Source: Blasia pusilla
Lineage: Eukaryota; Marchantiophyta; Marchantiopsida; Blasiales
Direction: 5' to 3'
Assembly (NCBI GenBank): GCA_050084515.1
Contig: CM114273.1
Coordinates: 3,410,001 to 3,474,000 of the forward strand
Length of the DNA: 64,000 nucleotides
Under the pieces are notes generated by a model. It was given only the letters and a program-made list of their open reading frames with translations, made no database searches and was not told the origin of the DNA. Shown piece by piece: positions 1-12,000 of this stretch (position 1 is its first letter; each line of letters opens with the position of its first letter). The position numbers were made by a program, and so were the translations under genes.

Positions 1-3000
1 AAGATCATAAATTCCAGGTGCAAAGAATGCAACACAAAGAGGAACTTTCACAGCTGCACCAGCTCTCAGCACTGGGATTTTTGTTGATCTTAAATTACAC
101 CACATGTATGGCCCGCATGGGGACATGCCAGACAAGTTCTCCTTTTCACTGTTAATAGCAGCAGCAACTGGTGAGGCTGGAACCGAAGCTGTTCCAGCCT
201 CCGATGCCGCAGCTTCCCCACTGGCAGGAGGTGTTGGCGTAAGTGGAAACCAACCAACTCGTTTTTCCAGATTTGGGACTGAGCTAGCCAGAGGCATTGG
301 CTTAATGTCAAAGGTTTCCACTGTAACACAGGCATCAAAGCCAGAACAGTTGCTGACTGTCAAAAATAGAGATACCTCACAAAATGGATCACTGGCAAAG
401 TCATGCTCCACACATCGGGGTCCTTCCATTATCCAGGTTAATGGTGTAGAACCCTGGACACTGCAAGTGAGCAACACCAGGCTTTATCATTACGCGATAC
501 CAAAGAAACCACTCTCATACTCCATAGAAACCACTCTCATACTTCCCAACTTACAGTAAAATTCATGGTTACATAGTTCACCAAGATCCAAGCATATGGT
601 CGAGAATGTGACCCTCCTCTAGCCAGGTATCATTAAATGACAATATATAAAATAAAAATTTTGATTAGGTGTTTTTCATCAATTTCACTCCATTCCAAAT
701 TTCACCCCTTAAATATTAATGCCTTTTGTACATACAAATTCAAAGTTCAATCAGCCCTGTCTCTCAAAGTGACCACTCAAAACCTGCAATATTCTCGGTG
801 AAAACTCTGGAAAGTTCTCGCTTTAGTACTTCTTTTGGAAATGAACCATCCAAAGCATGTTCTTTGTTGACAGCTAGCGCACTTTCTTGACCTAAGGGCT
901 TTGTAAACAAACCAGAGATTTGGTGTAATTCTCAAGATTTGTCTTCCACACGAAGCTATGGGTCCATGTCTTCAGCCAAATTTTGCCTTTTCATTTTTCA
1001 GTCCTTAGCTCTTGATGGGAAGGCTTTCGTCCAGATTGAGGGCCTTGGACAAGCCTTTAAGCAGAGCCATTGCCGGTCAAGTTCGTCCAAGTATCCATGC
1101 ACTGGCAAAAGATTCTTTGGACTTAATTATGGAGGCTTCTTGTAAAGCTATCCTTTGTTGTGTCAACTTCGTTCCCAAACCCCGAAGTATCCAGAACCTG
1201 AGAATGTGACTGAAAAAAATACTTAAGGACATCTTCAAATAGTAGCTACAATATTTTTTTAGGGGAGTGTCACCATTCAACCACTGGAGCCCAGTCTTCA
1301 TCCTTTACATGGTGTCCTTCTATCTTCGATAAGGTTGGTTTCAAGAAGAGGTAGGGTTTAAGCAGAAATCTCCGTATTTTATATTTAGCACACATCAAGA
1401 GCCCCATTTTACATTTTCATACAGTGGGTGGCAAGACAAGCCGTCCTTTCAAACCAATAAGTAATCAGAACAATGTATGGACCCTTTCACTCCGCAGTCA
1501 TTGTTGATGACTAATCATTCATTGACAATCAGGTGAAAAAAAAATCCAAATAAGGACACAGAAAGATTTGTACCTGCAGTGGCAGATATCATTCACTATT
1601 ACTTTCATACTGTCTTGTATAGAGGCACCCCGTTTTTCTGTACTCATGCCATCCTGAAGCTCAGAGATCAACATTACATCCACAACCCCTCTTCCATGTT
1701 CACCTGCACTAGAGAATGATCTTACTGCCGCAGTCTTCATTTCATTCTTAGCAGAGCCCTCAACCTGAGGCAATTACAAGAATCCCAATTTCAACACTTC
1801 AAAACATTGAACAAATTATGTGGTCGAGCAGATCATCGAAGATGAACTCATCACCGGGTAAGATCAAGATATTGGAGAAACCAATGAACTTCAACTCACA
1901 ACTTCCATGCGTACACACATACATCAATGTAAACAATCCACGACAACACTACAACCAGCAGGATAAATTGCATAAACCTACAACCAATATTTTTAGGCAA
2001 ACTTACAGAGGTTGCGGTATCAACAGGTTGAAAACTTATTTCCCCCCCATATATTAACGCAGCACACCATTCATTTAACATTTACTTGTATGTACTACTC
2101 ACCTGTCTTTGAAAGAAAGAGGGTATAAAAGGCTTCGGCTCATGAAGCTTCTCTCGCAAAAGAAATTGAAGCAGAGGTCCACTCCCAATATCAATAAGCG
2201 GCTCTGTACTGCTGGGTGGACCCAACTTGATATTACTTGTTAACCCCTCCGCATTTGGTAGGTTCCCTGATCTGACACTCTGCTAAACGGATCAGATAAA
2301 GAAACTCATCAGTGGATGAAGGATTTGTCGGAAATTAATTAGTACAGCAGGACAAATCAGCAGATTGCTGATTGATAGTAGTCGATCTAAATATTGATCA
2401 CACGGATCGACCCATATGGACGATCTAGATTAGATTAGGATCAATGTTCTGCTTATGACAATTGATTACTGCTAGTAACGTTTCATCTTGTGTAGTTATG
2501 AAACGATCCGTAGCTACGAGACATTTCTGAAGTGACACAGTTACCGTCACCTCTTTTGATTAGGGCTCTTAGTTTAGCGCAGACTTTACTACTTATGTAT
2601 CGGCTTTACTAACATGTTCCTCAAGATTGACGACATCCCGAAATTTGACGGGACCTATTTCTGTACCTGGCAATTACGCATGAGATTGTACCTCGATGCC
2701 GAAGATCTTGTAGGCATCGTAGAAGGTACAACTCCAAAGCCAGCAGCGGCTACCGCTCCTGCCACCGGCGTTGGGAGTGTCCACGAATGGGAGATTCTCA
2801 ACCGTATTGCCTTATCTTTCATAGCGAATCGTTAAGACAATTCGCAAGTTCATCATATCAGTTCCGCTACGACTGCAGCAGAAGCCTGGACGAAATTGGA
2901 TTCTTTATACCAAGCCCAGGACGCTGTCACAAAAATGTATCTGCAAGATGAATTGTAGACTCTGAAGATGAAAGAAGGTGACAGTGTTACCAAACATGTC

Positions 3001-6000
3001 CATCAATTTAGGACATTGATTGATCAACTCCACGCTGCTGGATCGGTGACTACTGATGCAAATCAGTATCTTGCATTGATGCAATCAATGCCCAACAGTT
3101 ACCGCAATTTATTGACCTCATTGCAAGGTCAGAGTAACCTTACATTGCAATCTGTGATCACTTTCCTTCCTAGGGAGGAGAAAATGATGAAGACGCAGAC
3201 TGCTGAACCGTCCTCAGCTCTTTTTGTTGAACGAGGGGCTGCCTCTTTTCAATCCAAGTTTAGATACGGCAATTTGAGGCAAGGCAGCTCTTTCAGAGGT
3301 TACGGTAGAGGCAAAGCTCCTCAGAAAGGCTTTGGTCCTTTCAAATCAGGATTTGTTCCTGCTTCTATGACAATTCCACATGGCGAATCGTCCAATCATC
3401 AAGCTGATTGGCAGGCTTCATCCTCTAATCAACAGAACAGTTATAAGAAAATGAAGTGTTTCTACTGCAATTTGCAGGGGCATCATATTAAAGATTTCCG
3501 GAAACATCTAGCAAATCAGCAAATGAAGTCCAGACTTTCGGCTCCAAAAGCCAATTTTACGTCCCATCTCTTCTTTACGGTCGCCTATTCGACTTCGGCT
3601 TCAGAAATTCAAGATAACACATGGTATCTTGATACTGGTGCTACACATCATATGGCTTCTTCCATTGATTATTTTTCGGATTACACTCCTTATGAAAAAT
3701 CGTAGTATGTTTTTCTGGGTGATAATTCTAGTCTGGAGATCAGAGGCTCTGGTCAAGTAGAGATCCTTCTGACTAACGGTACTCGACACTTTCTTCGGAA
3801 TGTCCTATACATACCAAGCTTGAAGAAAAATCTTTTCTCAGTCAAGCAACTAGACACTTCAGGAGGATCTGCCTTGATTCATAAGGGACAGTGCGTACTC
3901 CGTGACTCTACAGACCAAATCATTACAACGTGTTTCTTAATCAATGATTTGTACAAACTCCGAGAAGCTGTTCTTCCACCCTCCCAATCTTCTATCATTA
4001 CAGCTGCCACTGTGGTTCTTCCCACGATTGCTGATCTGTGGCATCACCGTTAACACATTATTGCTGCTCGGGTTTATCAACTATTACAACAGCAAATGGC
4101 TGGCAGTCTTCCAACGCATAGTCCCTCGCAGCTTTCTTCATGTCGAGCCTGCCTACACGGCAAGCAGACCCGCAAACCTTTTCCTAATACGATTCCTGTC
4201 TACAGAACCCTCAATGTTTTAGAATTAATCCATACTGACATTTGTGGGCCTATTTCTCCCCCTACTCATTTGGGTTTTCGTTATTTCATGGTGTTTATTG
4301 AGGATTTCTCCCGGTATACTACTGTTTACCTCCTCCATTACAAATCCGAAGCTTTTTCCCGTTTCACTCAATTTGTGGCTAATGTAGAGACTCAGCATCA
4401 ACCTCGATGCACTCAGACATTGCGATCTGACAAAGGTGGGGAATATAAGTCATCTGCTTTTTAGACTTCTGCCATTCTCGAGGAATCTCCAAGCAGTTCA
4501 CTGTTCCCCACACACCACAGCAAAATGGTGCTTCAGAACGTAAGAACAGAACTCTTGCTAATTCTGTACGTTCTATGCTTTTCCATTCCGCTCTCCCCAA
4601 GACTTATTGGGGTGAAGAGTTGGTCACTGCCAATTATTTGCAAAATCGTCTTCCGAGCAAAGCATTGCCACCTTCCAAAACACCATATGAGTTATGGTTT
4701 GAACGTAAACCTGTTTTATCTCATCTTCGTATTTTTGGAAGTCCTGCATTTGCTAAAATCAATGATCCTCATTCCAAGCTGGATTTTTGCACTGAGGAAT
4801 GCATTTTCCTTGGTTACAGTGACCAAAGCAAAGCTCTGCGTCTAGAGAGGTTGAGAGACAAAACGATCATTCTCTCCCGTGATGCTGTAGTCCTTGAAGA
4901 TCAGACTGCACAGACCACCCCATCCATCTCTTCTTCTGATGCAGAAGATCTGGCTATCAGATCTGATCCTCTATTTTTCCGTTCATCCCCTAATCCTCAC
5001 CCTTCTTTGACTATTTCTGCTCCTTTCCCGACTATTCCCTCAATGGGAACTCCCTCTCCTTCCCTGTCTTCATGTGGGAGTTCAACCCCTTTCAAGTCCA
5101 CCACAGCCAGAGGGTGTGCCTTCACCCCTGGTCATGGGCGTACCCATCTTTACTATGAAAGAAGACCACGAGATCCTACTCCTCCTCTTCCTCAACGAAA
5201 AAGTCCTCCAATTACACAGGCTGTTGAGTGTTATGATGCACTTATTGAAGCTGAGAAAATCAAGAAGCGAGCTGCAGAGAAGCGTTGGGCCTGGCTCTCT
5301 TCTACCAGTTCTTTTCTCGAACCCCAATCTTATCAAGAGGCTATCTCTGGACCTGATTCTTCACATTGCAAGGCTGCCATTTCTGCTGAACTTCAGAATA
5401 TGGCTCGAATGAAGGCTTGGACATTAGTTCCTCTTCCTCCTAATCAAAGCACAGTCGGATGCCGTTGGGTTCTTAAAATCAAGCATAATGTGGATGGCAT
5501 GATCCACAAGTACAAAGCCCCACTTGTTGCTGAAGGATTTACTCAAGTTCCTGATCTTCATTACGAAGAGATTTTTTCTCCTACGGTTCAACTTCAATCT
5601 CTTCGTATTCTTATTGCTATCGCTGCCTATTTCAATTTGGATTTACCTCAATTAGATGTAATCGCTGCTTTTCTATATGGGTTCTTGCAACACGGGATCT
5701 ACATGGCTCTTCCTCCAGGCTTGCCAGTTCCAAATCATAACTTGGTCTGCCTTCTAGGAAGGTCCATTTATGGTTTGAAGCAATCAGCCCGTATGTGGTA
5801 TGAACGCTGACACTATGTTCTACTTGACATTGGTTTTTTCAGCACCACTGCTGACTCTAATATTTACTTTCTGAACAAGGACTCCAATTTTCTTATCCTT
5901 GCTCTCTACGTGGACGATACTGTCATTGCCAGCTCCAGTTCTGCATTGCTTCATTTTGTCAAAAGCAAGCTCCGCCAAGAGTTTGAAATGACTGACCTCG

Positions 6001-9000
6001 GTGAGGCTTATCATGTTCTGGGAATGCATATCCAGCGAGACCGGCAACAAGGATGCATCCGGCTCAACCAGACGACTTACATCACCAACAAACTCAAACA
6101 GTTCAATATGCTGGGCTGCAAACCTATCTCCACTCCCTTTGATTTTGGCCTTCATCTTAGTAAGATCAATATCCTGTTGATCCTGCTGACATTGCAGCAA
6201 TGTCTTCTATTCCTTATAAAAGTGCTACATGCAGTTTAATGTGGGCAATGGTGTGCACTCGCCCAGATATTGCCTATTCTGTTAGCACTGTTGCACAGTT
6301 CATGACCAATCCTGGTCCTATACACTGGACTGCTGTCACACGCATTTTCCGGTATCTTCAAGGGACAAAACATTACTTTCTCCAATATCAGCGATCCTCT
6401 ACTCCTTTTCATCTTCAAGGATATTCTGATGCTGCCTATGGCGACAATCTCGACTCCCGCAAATCTACTAGCGGATTTTGCTTTCTCCTTGCAGGAGGAG
6501 CAGTTAGTTGGGCAAGTAGAAAACAAAAGTCAGTTGCCCTTTCAAGTACCGAGTCTGAGTACATTGCAATGACAAAAACTAGCACTGAAGCTATTTGGAT
6601 CAGAAGATTACTTTATGAAATTGGTTTTGCTCAGAAGATAACTGAGATCGTCTGTGACAACCAGAGTGGGAGTGTTCGAAATTAATTAGTACAGCAAAAC
6701 AAATCAGCAGATTGCTGATTGATAGTAGTCGATCTAAATATTGATCACACGGATCGACCCATATGGACGATCTAGATTAGATTAGGATCAATGTTCTGCT
6801 TATGACCATTGATTACTGCTAGTAACGTTTCATCTTGTGTAGTTATGAAACGATACGTAGCTACGAGACATTTCTGAAGTGACACAGTTACCGTCACGTC
6901 TATTGATTACAGCTCTTAGTTTAGCGCAGACTTTACTACTTATGTATCGGCTTTCAATCTATCAACAGAGAACACAGAGAGTACAAACGCAATTTCAATT
7001 CATTCCGAAATTCTCACAGGATTCACACTTGAATTTGCCTCGTGACATCCAGGAAGGATTAAATTGCAAATCGTTGTATTGTTGTCACAATAAGTCACAG
7101 CTAAGAAATCACAACTTGGCATTCTTTGCAGTAAATTTTGGTGTGAAGAGTCTCCATTAGCTCTACCTGAATGTCATCTGCACTTGCAAGGCATCACAAG
7201 ATAAATATCTTGTTGAGAAATTGGTTATAAAGAGTGTCTCCAGCAATTTGAAACTTACAGGAAAAACCGTGTTAGAGGAAGAGTAGAACTTACAAGTAGC
7301 TTGAAAAACAAAGATAAGTTTTGACCTGCCGGCAGTAGTTGTGAAGGGCAGACAGAAGCAGATAGAAATGCAGCTCTGACATCAACACTCTCTGCTCCTT
7401 CACTGTCTTCGCCCCTCTCTAATACAGGAGGGGGAAGAGATGCAAGAGACCATTCATTCCCGGCACAAGATACTTGGCGAAGCCAAAAGCTTTCCGAGGA
7501 ATGCTGGTTCTCAATATCTAGACGAAGTAGAAACTGTTGAAGGTGCACTGGAGATGGTGAGATCTGAACACCAACTCGTAATGAAGGAAGTGTCTGCATT
7601 TGAAATGGAAACTGATTATGCTCTCTGAGACCTTGTCAGCTCAACAGGAAAGACCAAGAATTTCATCAAAATACTGACACTCATACTTACCTCATCTATC
7701 TAATAAGCAGTTTAATTCCACAATAAATCTACCCATTTGAATTCTTTAAACTTGGTGAATAAAATGAACGAGACGTCTCATAGGAGGGAGAAAGAAAACA
7801 AAGGCTTTACCTGGAGAGGATGCGTTATGCGAACAGTGCGGTACCCAAGACCAGTCACTAGTTTGTCTGGCTCATAATAAATAACCGTATTCAAAGATAT
7901 AGTTCCTGCTTCCCTTGCATGTAACCAGAGAGGCCAAAGCATAGTGGAACCTCCCTCCAGAACTAAGCCCTACAGTCAAGTGACACCATCGGCCTTCTCA
8001 GATGTGCGATTTCTACAACCAACCACTTGCAATAGATAGAAATGCAATTCTCCACAATTCAATTCTCTCTTACATATGTAAGAAGAAGAAGAAGATTGAC
8101 AGAACAGAATAAAGAGGGGTATCATCCTAGCCAACACAAAAGGAGGCAGAATACCTCAGGAAAAGAAAAGACATAGCCACTTGTGCTGCACTCTTGTTCA
8201 ACACTAGCAGCATCTTCAATTCGAGAGAAAGGAGATGGCTCCCTTTGGGATTCAAGGCACCCAGGGAATTCCTGATCCAAGTCACCAGAGTCTCCAACGA
8301 GGAGAAAAAGGGGATGGTTTGTCTTGAACTTGATTGCCTATAGATATGACAGATAATAACGTGCTGAGTAAGTTTAACCTAACTTGAACTAGATATACCC
8401 AAGACCACTAACATAGTTCTGATTCTTGGGCTACTCATTCAAGAAAACGACTAGATATCCTAGAAGAGCCATAAACAAAGACCGACAGCAGGTCTCACAA
8501 AAACAAACACTCAACATGAATAAAAACTGATCATTTAGCACCAAAATATGGAGAAAGAATAACATTTAACTTAGCCACTAGATCGTCAGCATCACGAAAA
8601 TCTTTTTGAGAATTTTGGTAACTTCAATGAGACAAAAGGTGCGTTCTTCATTGAATCATTTCTACCTCTGCTTCAAAGACAAAAGGAGTACAAGACTGTG
8701 ATAACCAATGGTCTAATATTTGAGACAGATTCAATTGTGAGAATGAGCAAATACATATGTGAGTTACACCTTTAAACTTGCTGCTGAGGGATTTGAAAGT
8801 TCCAAAACCAGACGCCGCACCTCACCAGCATTCACTCTTACTGGCATCTCATGCAATGAGACTTCCAGTCTTGGCATGTGCTGAAAGAAACAAATGCAGG
8901 TAATATTTCATACAGCACGAAAGGTTACATCCTATAATCCATCCACTGCAGAAAATTAGATAGACTTGGTTATAAGAAATTCCGTGTTACAGAATCATCA

Positions 9001-12000
9001 CCTCCTTCAAATTGACCAAAACATCAGCTCTTTCAGTTTTGGTCCATATGGCTCATGCACATTCTGGCAAAGGCACACCTCTTCCAGGAAAGGAATACAC
9101 CATTATAAAAAATGCATACTTGAAATGGACCATTAAGAATACTGAGGTGAACACAACAACATCTTTATGTTACAATTCACAGTGAAACGCACCCCCAACA
9201 CTTGGAACTTCAGACGCTGATGTGGTGGTGGTTCATCTCTCTTGCTGCTGATGCTACGTTTGTTCTTTCGTCCCACTACAGCAAATTCTCGCTGACCATT
9301 GGCAATTCCAGAAAGTGTCCACTTCACACCAACAATCTTCAAGGTACCTGCCTGAAGGGGCTTGACCTTCAAGCGAACCTGGAAAATACAACCAAAAAAC
9401 AATACACCGGCATCTTCTGGTAACTTGAAAAGAAGTGCATTCAAAAGTTTCACATTGACTGTTTCCTCGGTACATGAACTTGGATCTGCACAACATTCTT
9501 GTATACTATTGCCGACTTGGCATGATAACTTCTCTTGGAAGGTCCTCATAATTCAAATAACCCTAACTACAGAAATCGTGAGAAAATTTACATACAACAA
9601 TCTTTTCTCCTCCTTTAAGAGAAAACGCCTCATCACTGACTGTCAACTGATTCTCCTCGAAATTACCCCTGAATAAAGCACAGTAACATATGTCACACGT
9701 TCTGAATATAAAAGGGGAAAATGTATTTCACAACAGCACTAACAAACGAGAACAAACACCTACTGGGATCAAGATAGATGTAAAGAACGGAGTAAATGAT
9801 CCCCACATCTTTGAAACTCTTCATGATATGCACTCACACAATAATGAGAGAGGAAACCAACACCACAGATTCCATTCAAGGCTAAGATTGAGATTTTACT
9901 TCAACACTTCATCTTGAGGAGTTTCAACTTCCATTGCACTTGAGGAGTTCGAATCACTTCTTTCTGAAATATCCAATCCTCAAATAAATTCCACTGAAAT
10001 AGAAGAAAGAAAGGCTTCTACACAACCAAAGCAAAAAGTGATTGCCCAAGTAATTAAAATAAACTATCAAACAACTCTTCAGATAGTCTAGTAGAAATTT
10101 CAGATCATGCGTATTCTGACAGACTTGTACAATCCACTGACTACTTACCAGATTCCTTAATTACGCTATCAGCAGAAAACTTGCAGATAAACAACTCGTC
10201 AGATGGGTCCTCTGTAATGGAGACTTCTTTCGATTACTCACCAGATTCCTTAATTACACTTTCAGCAGAGAAGTTACAGATAAGAGACACAGCTGACGCA
10301 TCAAGGCTGATTTGTAAAGGATTGCTGAACTCCACATCCACCCCAATTTCCTCTGGTTCATACAAGGTAAAAATATCTCATGTTAACAAATTGCATGGTA
10401 CGGTAATAATTTTTAATCAAGGATAGAACCAGATTAAACATGGCTTTCATTTCACAAGATGAGAATACTAGCTAGTTTGAAAAGCTGGGCGGATTCACAC
10501 GCTGAAATTCCCATTTCAGCGTGTGAATCCGCCCAGCTTTAAACCACTTCTTTGGGCCTACAGAAATGCTTGTTGAGGGGAGTTAAAGGACCTCCTGCAA
10601 TACAGATATTGAAATCTGCTGCAATTTTGGATGTGGCAGTCCTTGCATCCATCCAGTTTAAGACCTTATCTGCTGTAGGTACAAGTCCCTCTTCCACTGA
10701 TGACCAAACCTCCTCTGATACAGTTGCCTGAAGTAAACCAAACACAGACCATCTCAACAGACTTATAGAAACCTAACCAGCTCAAATAACTTGGGTTTGG
10801 ATGCCAAATAGAGAGCTTTTGTTACTGAAATTACATGAAAGAATCATCCTCCTAACAAAGGTCTCAGATCATATGTGCACAGACCCAAAAGTAAAAGACA
10901 AGGTAAGGACAGAAGTATGCAGATTTGGATCTGTAGCAATCAGCGATGTGTAAAATTCTCGACTAAGTGACCATTGCAATCTTTTACAAATACTTCCATA
11001 CAAATGGTCTTACATGTTAGATAAATACATTTTAGATAAAGGTGTTCGACTTAAAATGTGTTAAAGGAACTACCTAAATGCTGCTACTCTTAGCAGTCCG
11101 ACATCTAAGCTAAAAGGGTCACTTGCCCACTTGGTCAGCTGGCCACTTGGCCACTTGGTCACTTGGCCACTTGGTCACTTGGTCACTTGGCCACTTGGTC
11201 ACTTGGCCACTTGGTCAGTTGGCTACTTGGCCACTTGGTCACTTGGCCACTTGGTCAGTTTGCTACTTGGCCACTTGGTCACTTGGTCACTTGGCCACTT
11301 GGTCACTTGGTCACTTTACCACTCAGACTATCTTGTCTCTAGCCAATATCCAGATTAGTATATAATCTGGGGCTTGAATAAACATCAGGCTTGAAGTTCT
11401 CCATTAAGCTTAGTCGCAGCTTTACCATTGTATCATTACCATTGTCTACATCTCTCATATAGTTTAACATTACACTGCTTGTAGCACCTTAAACCAACAA
11501 GCTGTAGCAGCCTAACTGATCAAACTGGTCAACCTATTTTCTATCTACCAACAGCCACTTGACACATCACTAATACAAGCTGATTCACATGCTCACATTC
11601 TAACAATCATTGTTTCAAGAAGACAAGCTCATTGGTACAGATGTAAGATGGTGACAAACGCATTCAGATGTAGGCACAGCCATAAAATGACGAATAAAGT
11701 TCAAGATATTACTTCATGCAGTTGCAACATAGTATAGTGGAAAAAACGGAATCAGGTGTACTATTCTAGAGTTTTGACGGAGCTATTCAGTTAAATGTGA
11801 ACAATTATCATGGGCATGTCATTGATACTGAGATTTGAATCAGGATTTTTTGAAATCTAACTAGTTACCTGTGAGTTAGTTCATTTGCACATGCGCAAGG
11901 TAAAACCTTGTTAATGTGCGAATGAGCTACTGACATTAAGTGTTTGATCCTGACAGTAGTTGAATAGAGAATCTTACAGCAGCAGATGAAGCATATGTCC

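Larger units (their letters stand above)
2326..7018 (+). mobile_element. Ty1/copia LTR retrotransposon, defective, in a TRAPPC8 intron
   Basis: The element starts TGTCGG at 2326 and ends CACA at 7018. It is flanked by identical 5-bp target duplications GGATT (2321-2325 and 7019-7023). It lies antisense to the host gene, and its left end is 46 bp from the acceptor AG of exon 26 (2280-2281). Domain order gag, protease, integrase, RT, RNase H identifies Ty1/copia. Shared LTR sequence shows 10 mismatches in 282 bp, so the insertion is fairly young. It cannot move by itself: stops interrupt gag-pol, the 3' end of the 5' LTR together with the primer-binding site is missing, and RNase H is cut short. 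Confidence 0.93.
1..8880 (-). other. TRAPPC8: TRAPPC8 exons 22-28 (last one cut by the window edge)
   Basis: Exons: 8880-8770, 8337-8155, 7969-7811, 7620-7294, 2279-2103, 1764-1574, 460-1 (open at the edge). Exon 22 has MPRLEVSLHEMPVRVNAGE and exon 24 has RYRTVRITHPLQ. Exon 25 (109 codons) has QVSCAGNEWSLASL and QNLSLFFK. Exon 27 ends NDICHC and joins through a split Ser codon to exon 28, which has WIMEGPR and FCEVSLFLTVSN. The 5-kb intron 2280-7293 contains a complete Ty1/copia insertion in antisense; without it the intron would be about 320 bp. The 1.1-kb intron 461-1573 and the 338-bp intron 1765-2102 hold nothing else I can recognise. Confidence 0.9.

Noticed and set aside
104-559. Plus-strand 151-codon ORF
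   Set aside because: It is the antisense shadow of TRAPPC8 exon 28; the minus strand carries the conserved protein.
9431-9549. Minus-strand ORF segment around PSSCTEETVNVKLLN as a TRAPPC8 exon
   Set aside because: Exon 20 at 9668-9596 supplies the expected LKGGEKIV and the right phase; this segment would break the join.
10481-10540. microRNA precursor
   Set aside because: A stem of 28 pairs with a 4-nt loop and no mismatch is too short and too perfect for a typical plant microRNA precursor.
11123-11365. Repetitive WSLGHLVT protein
   Set aside because: Product of the 8-bp minisatellite, open in several frames, inside an intron.
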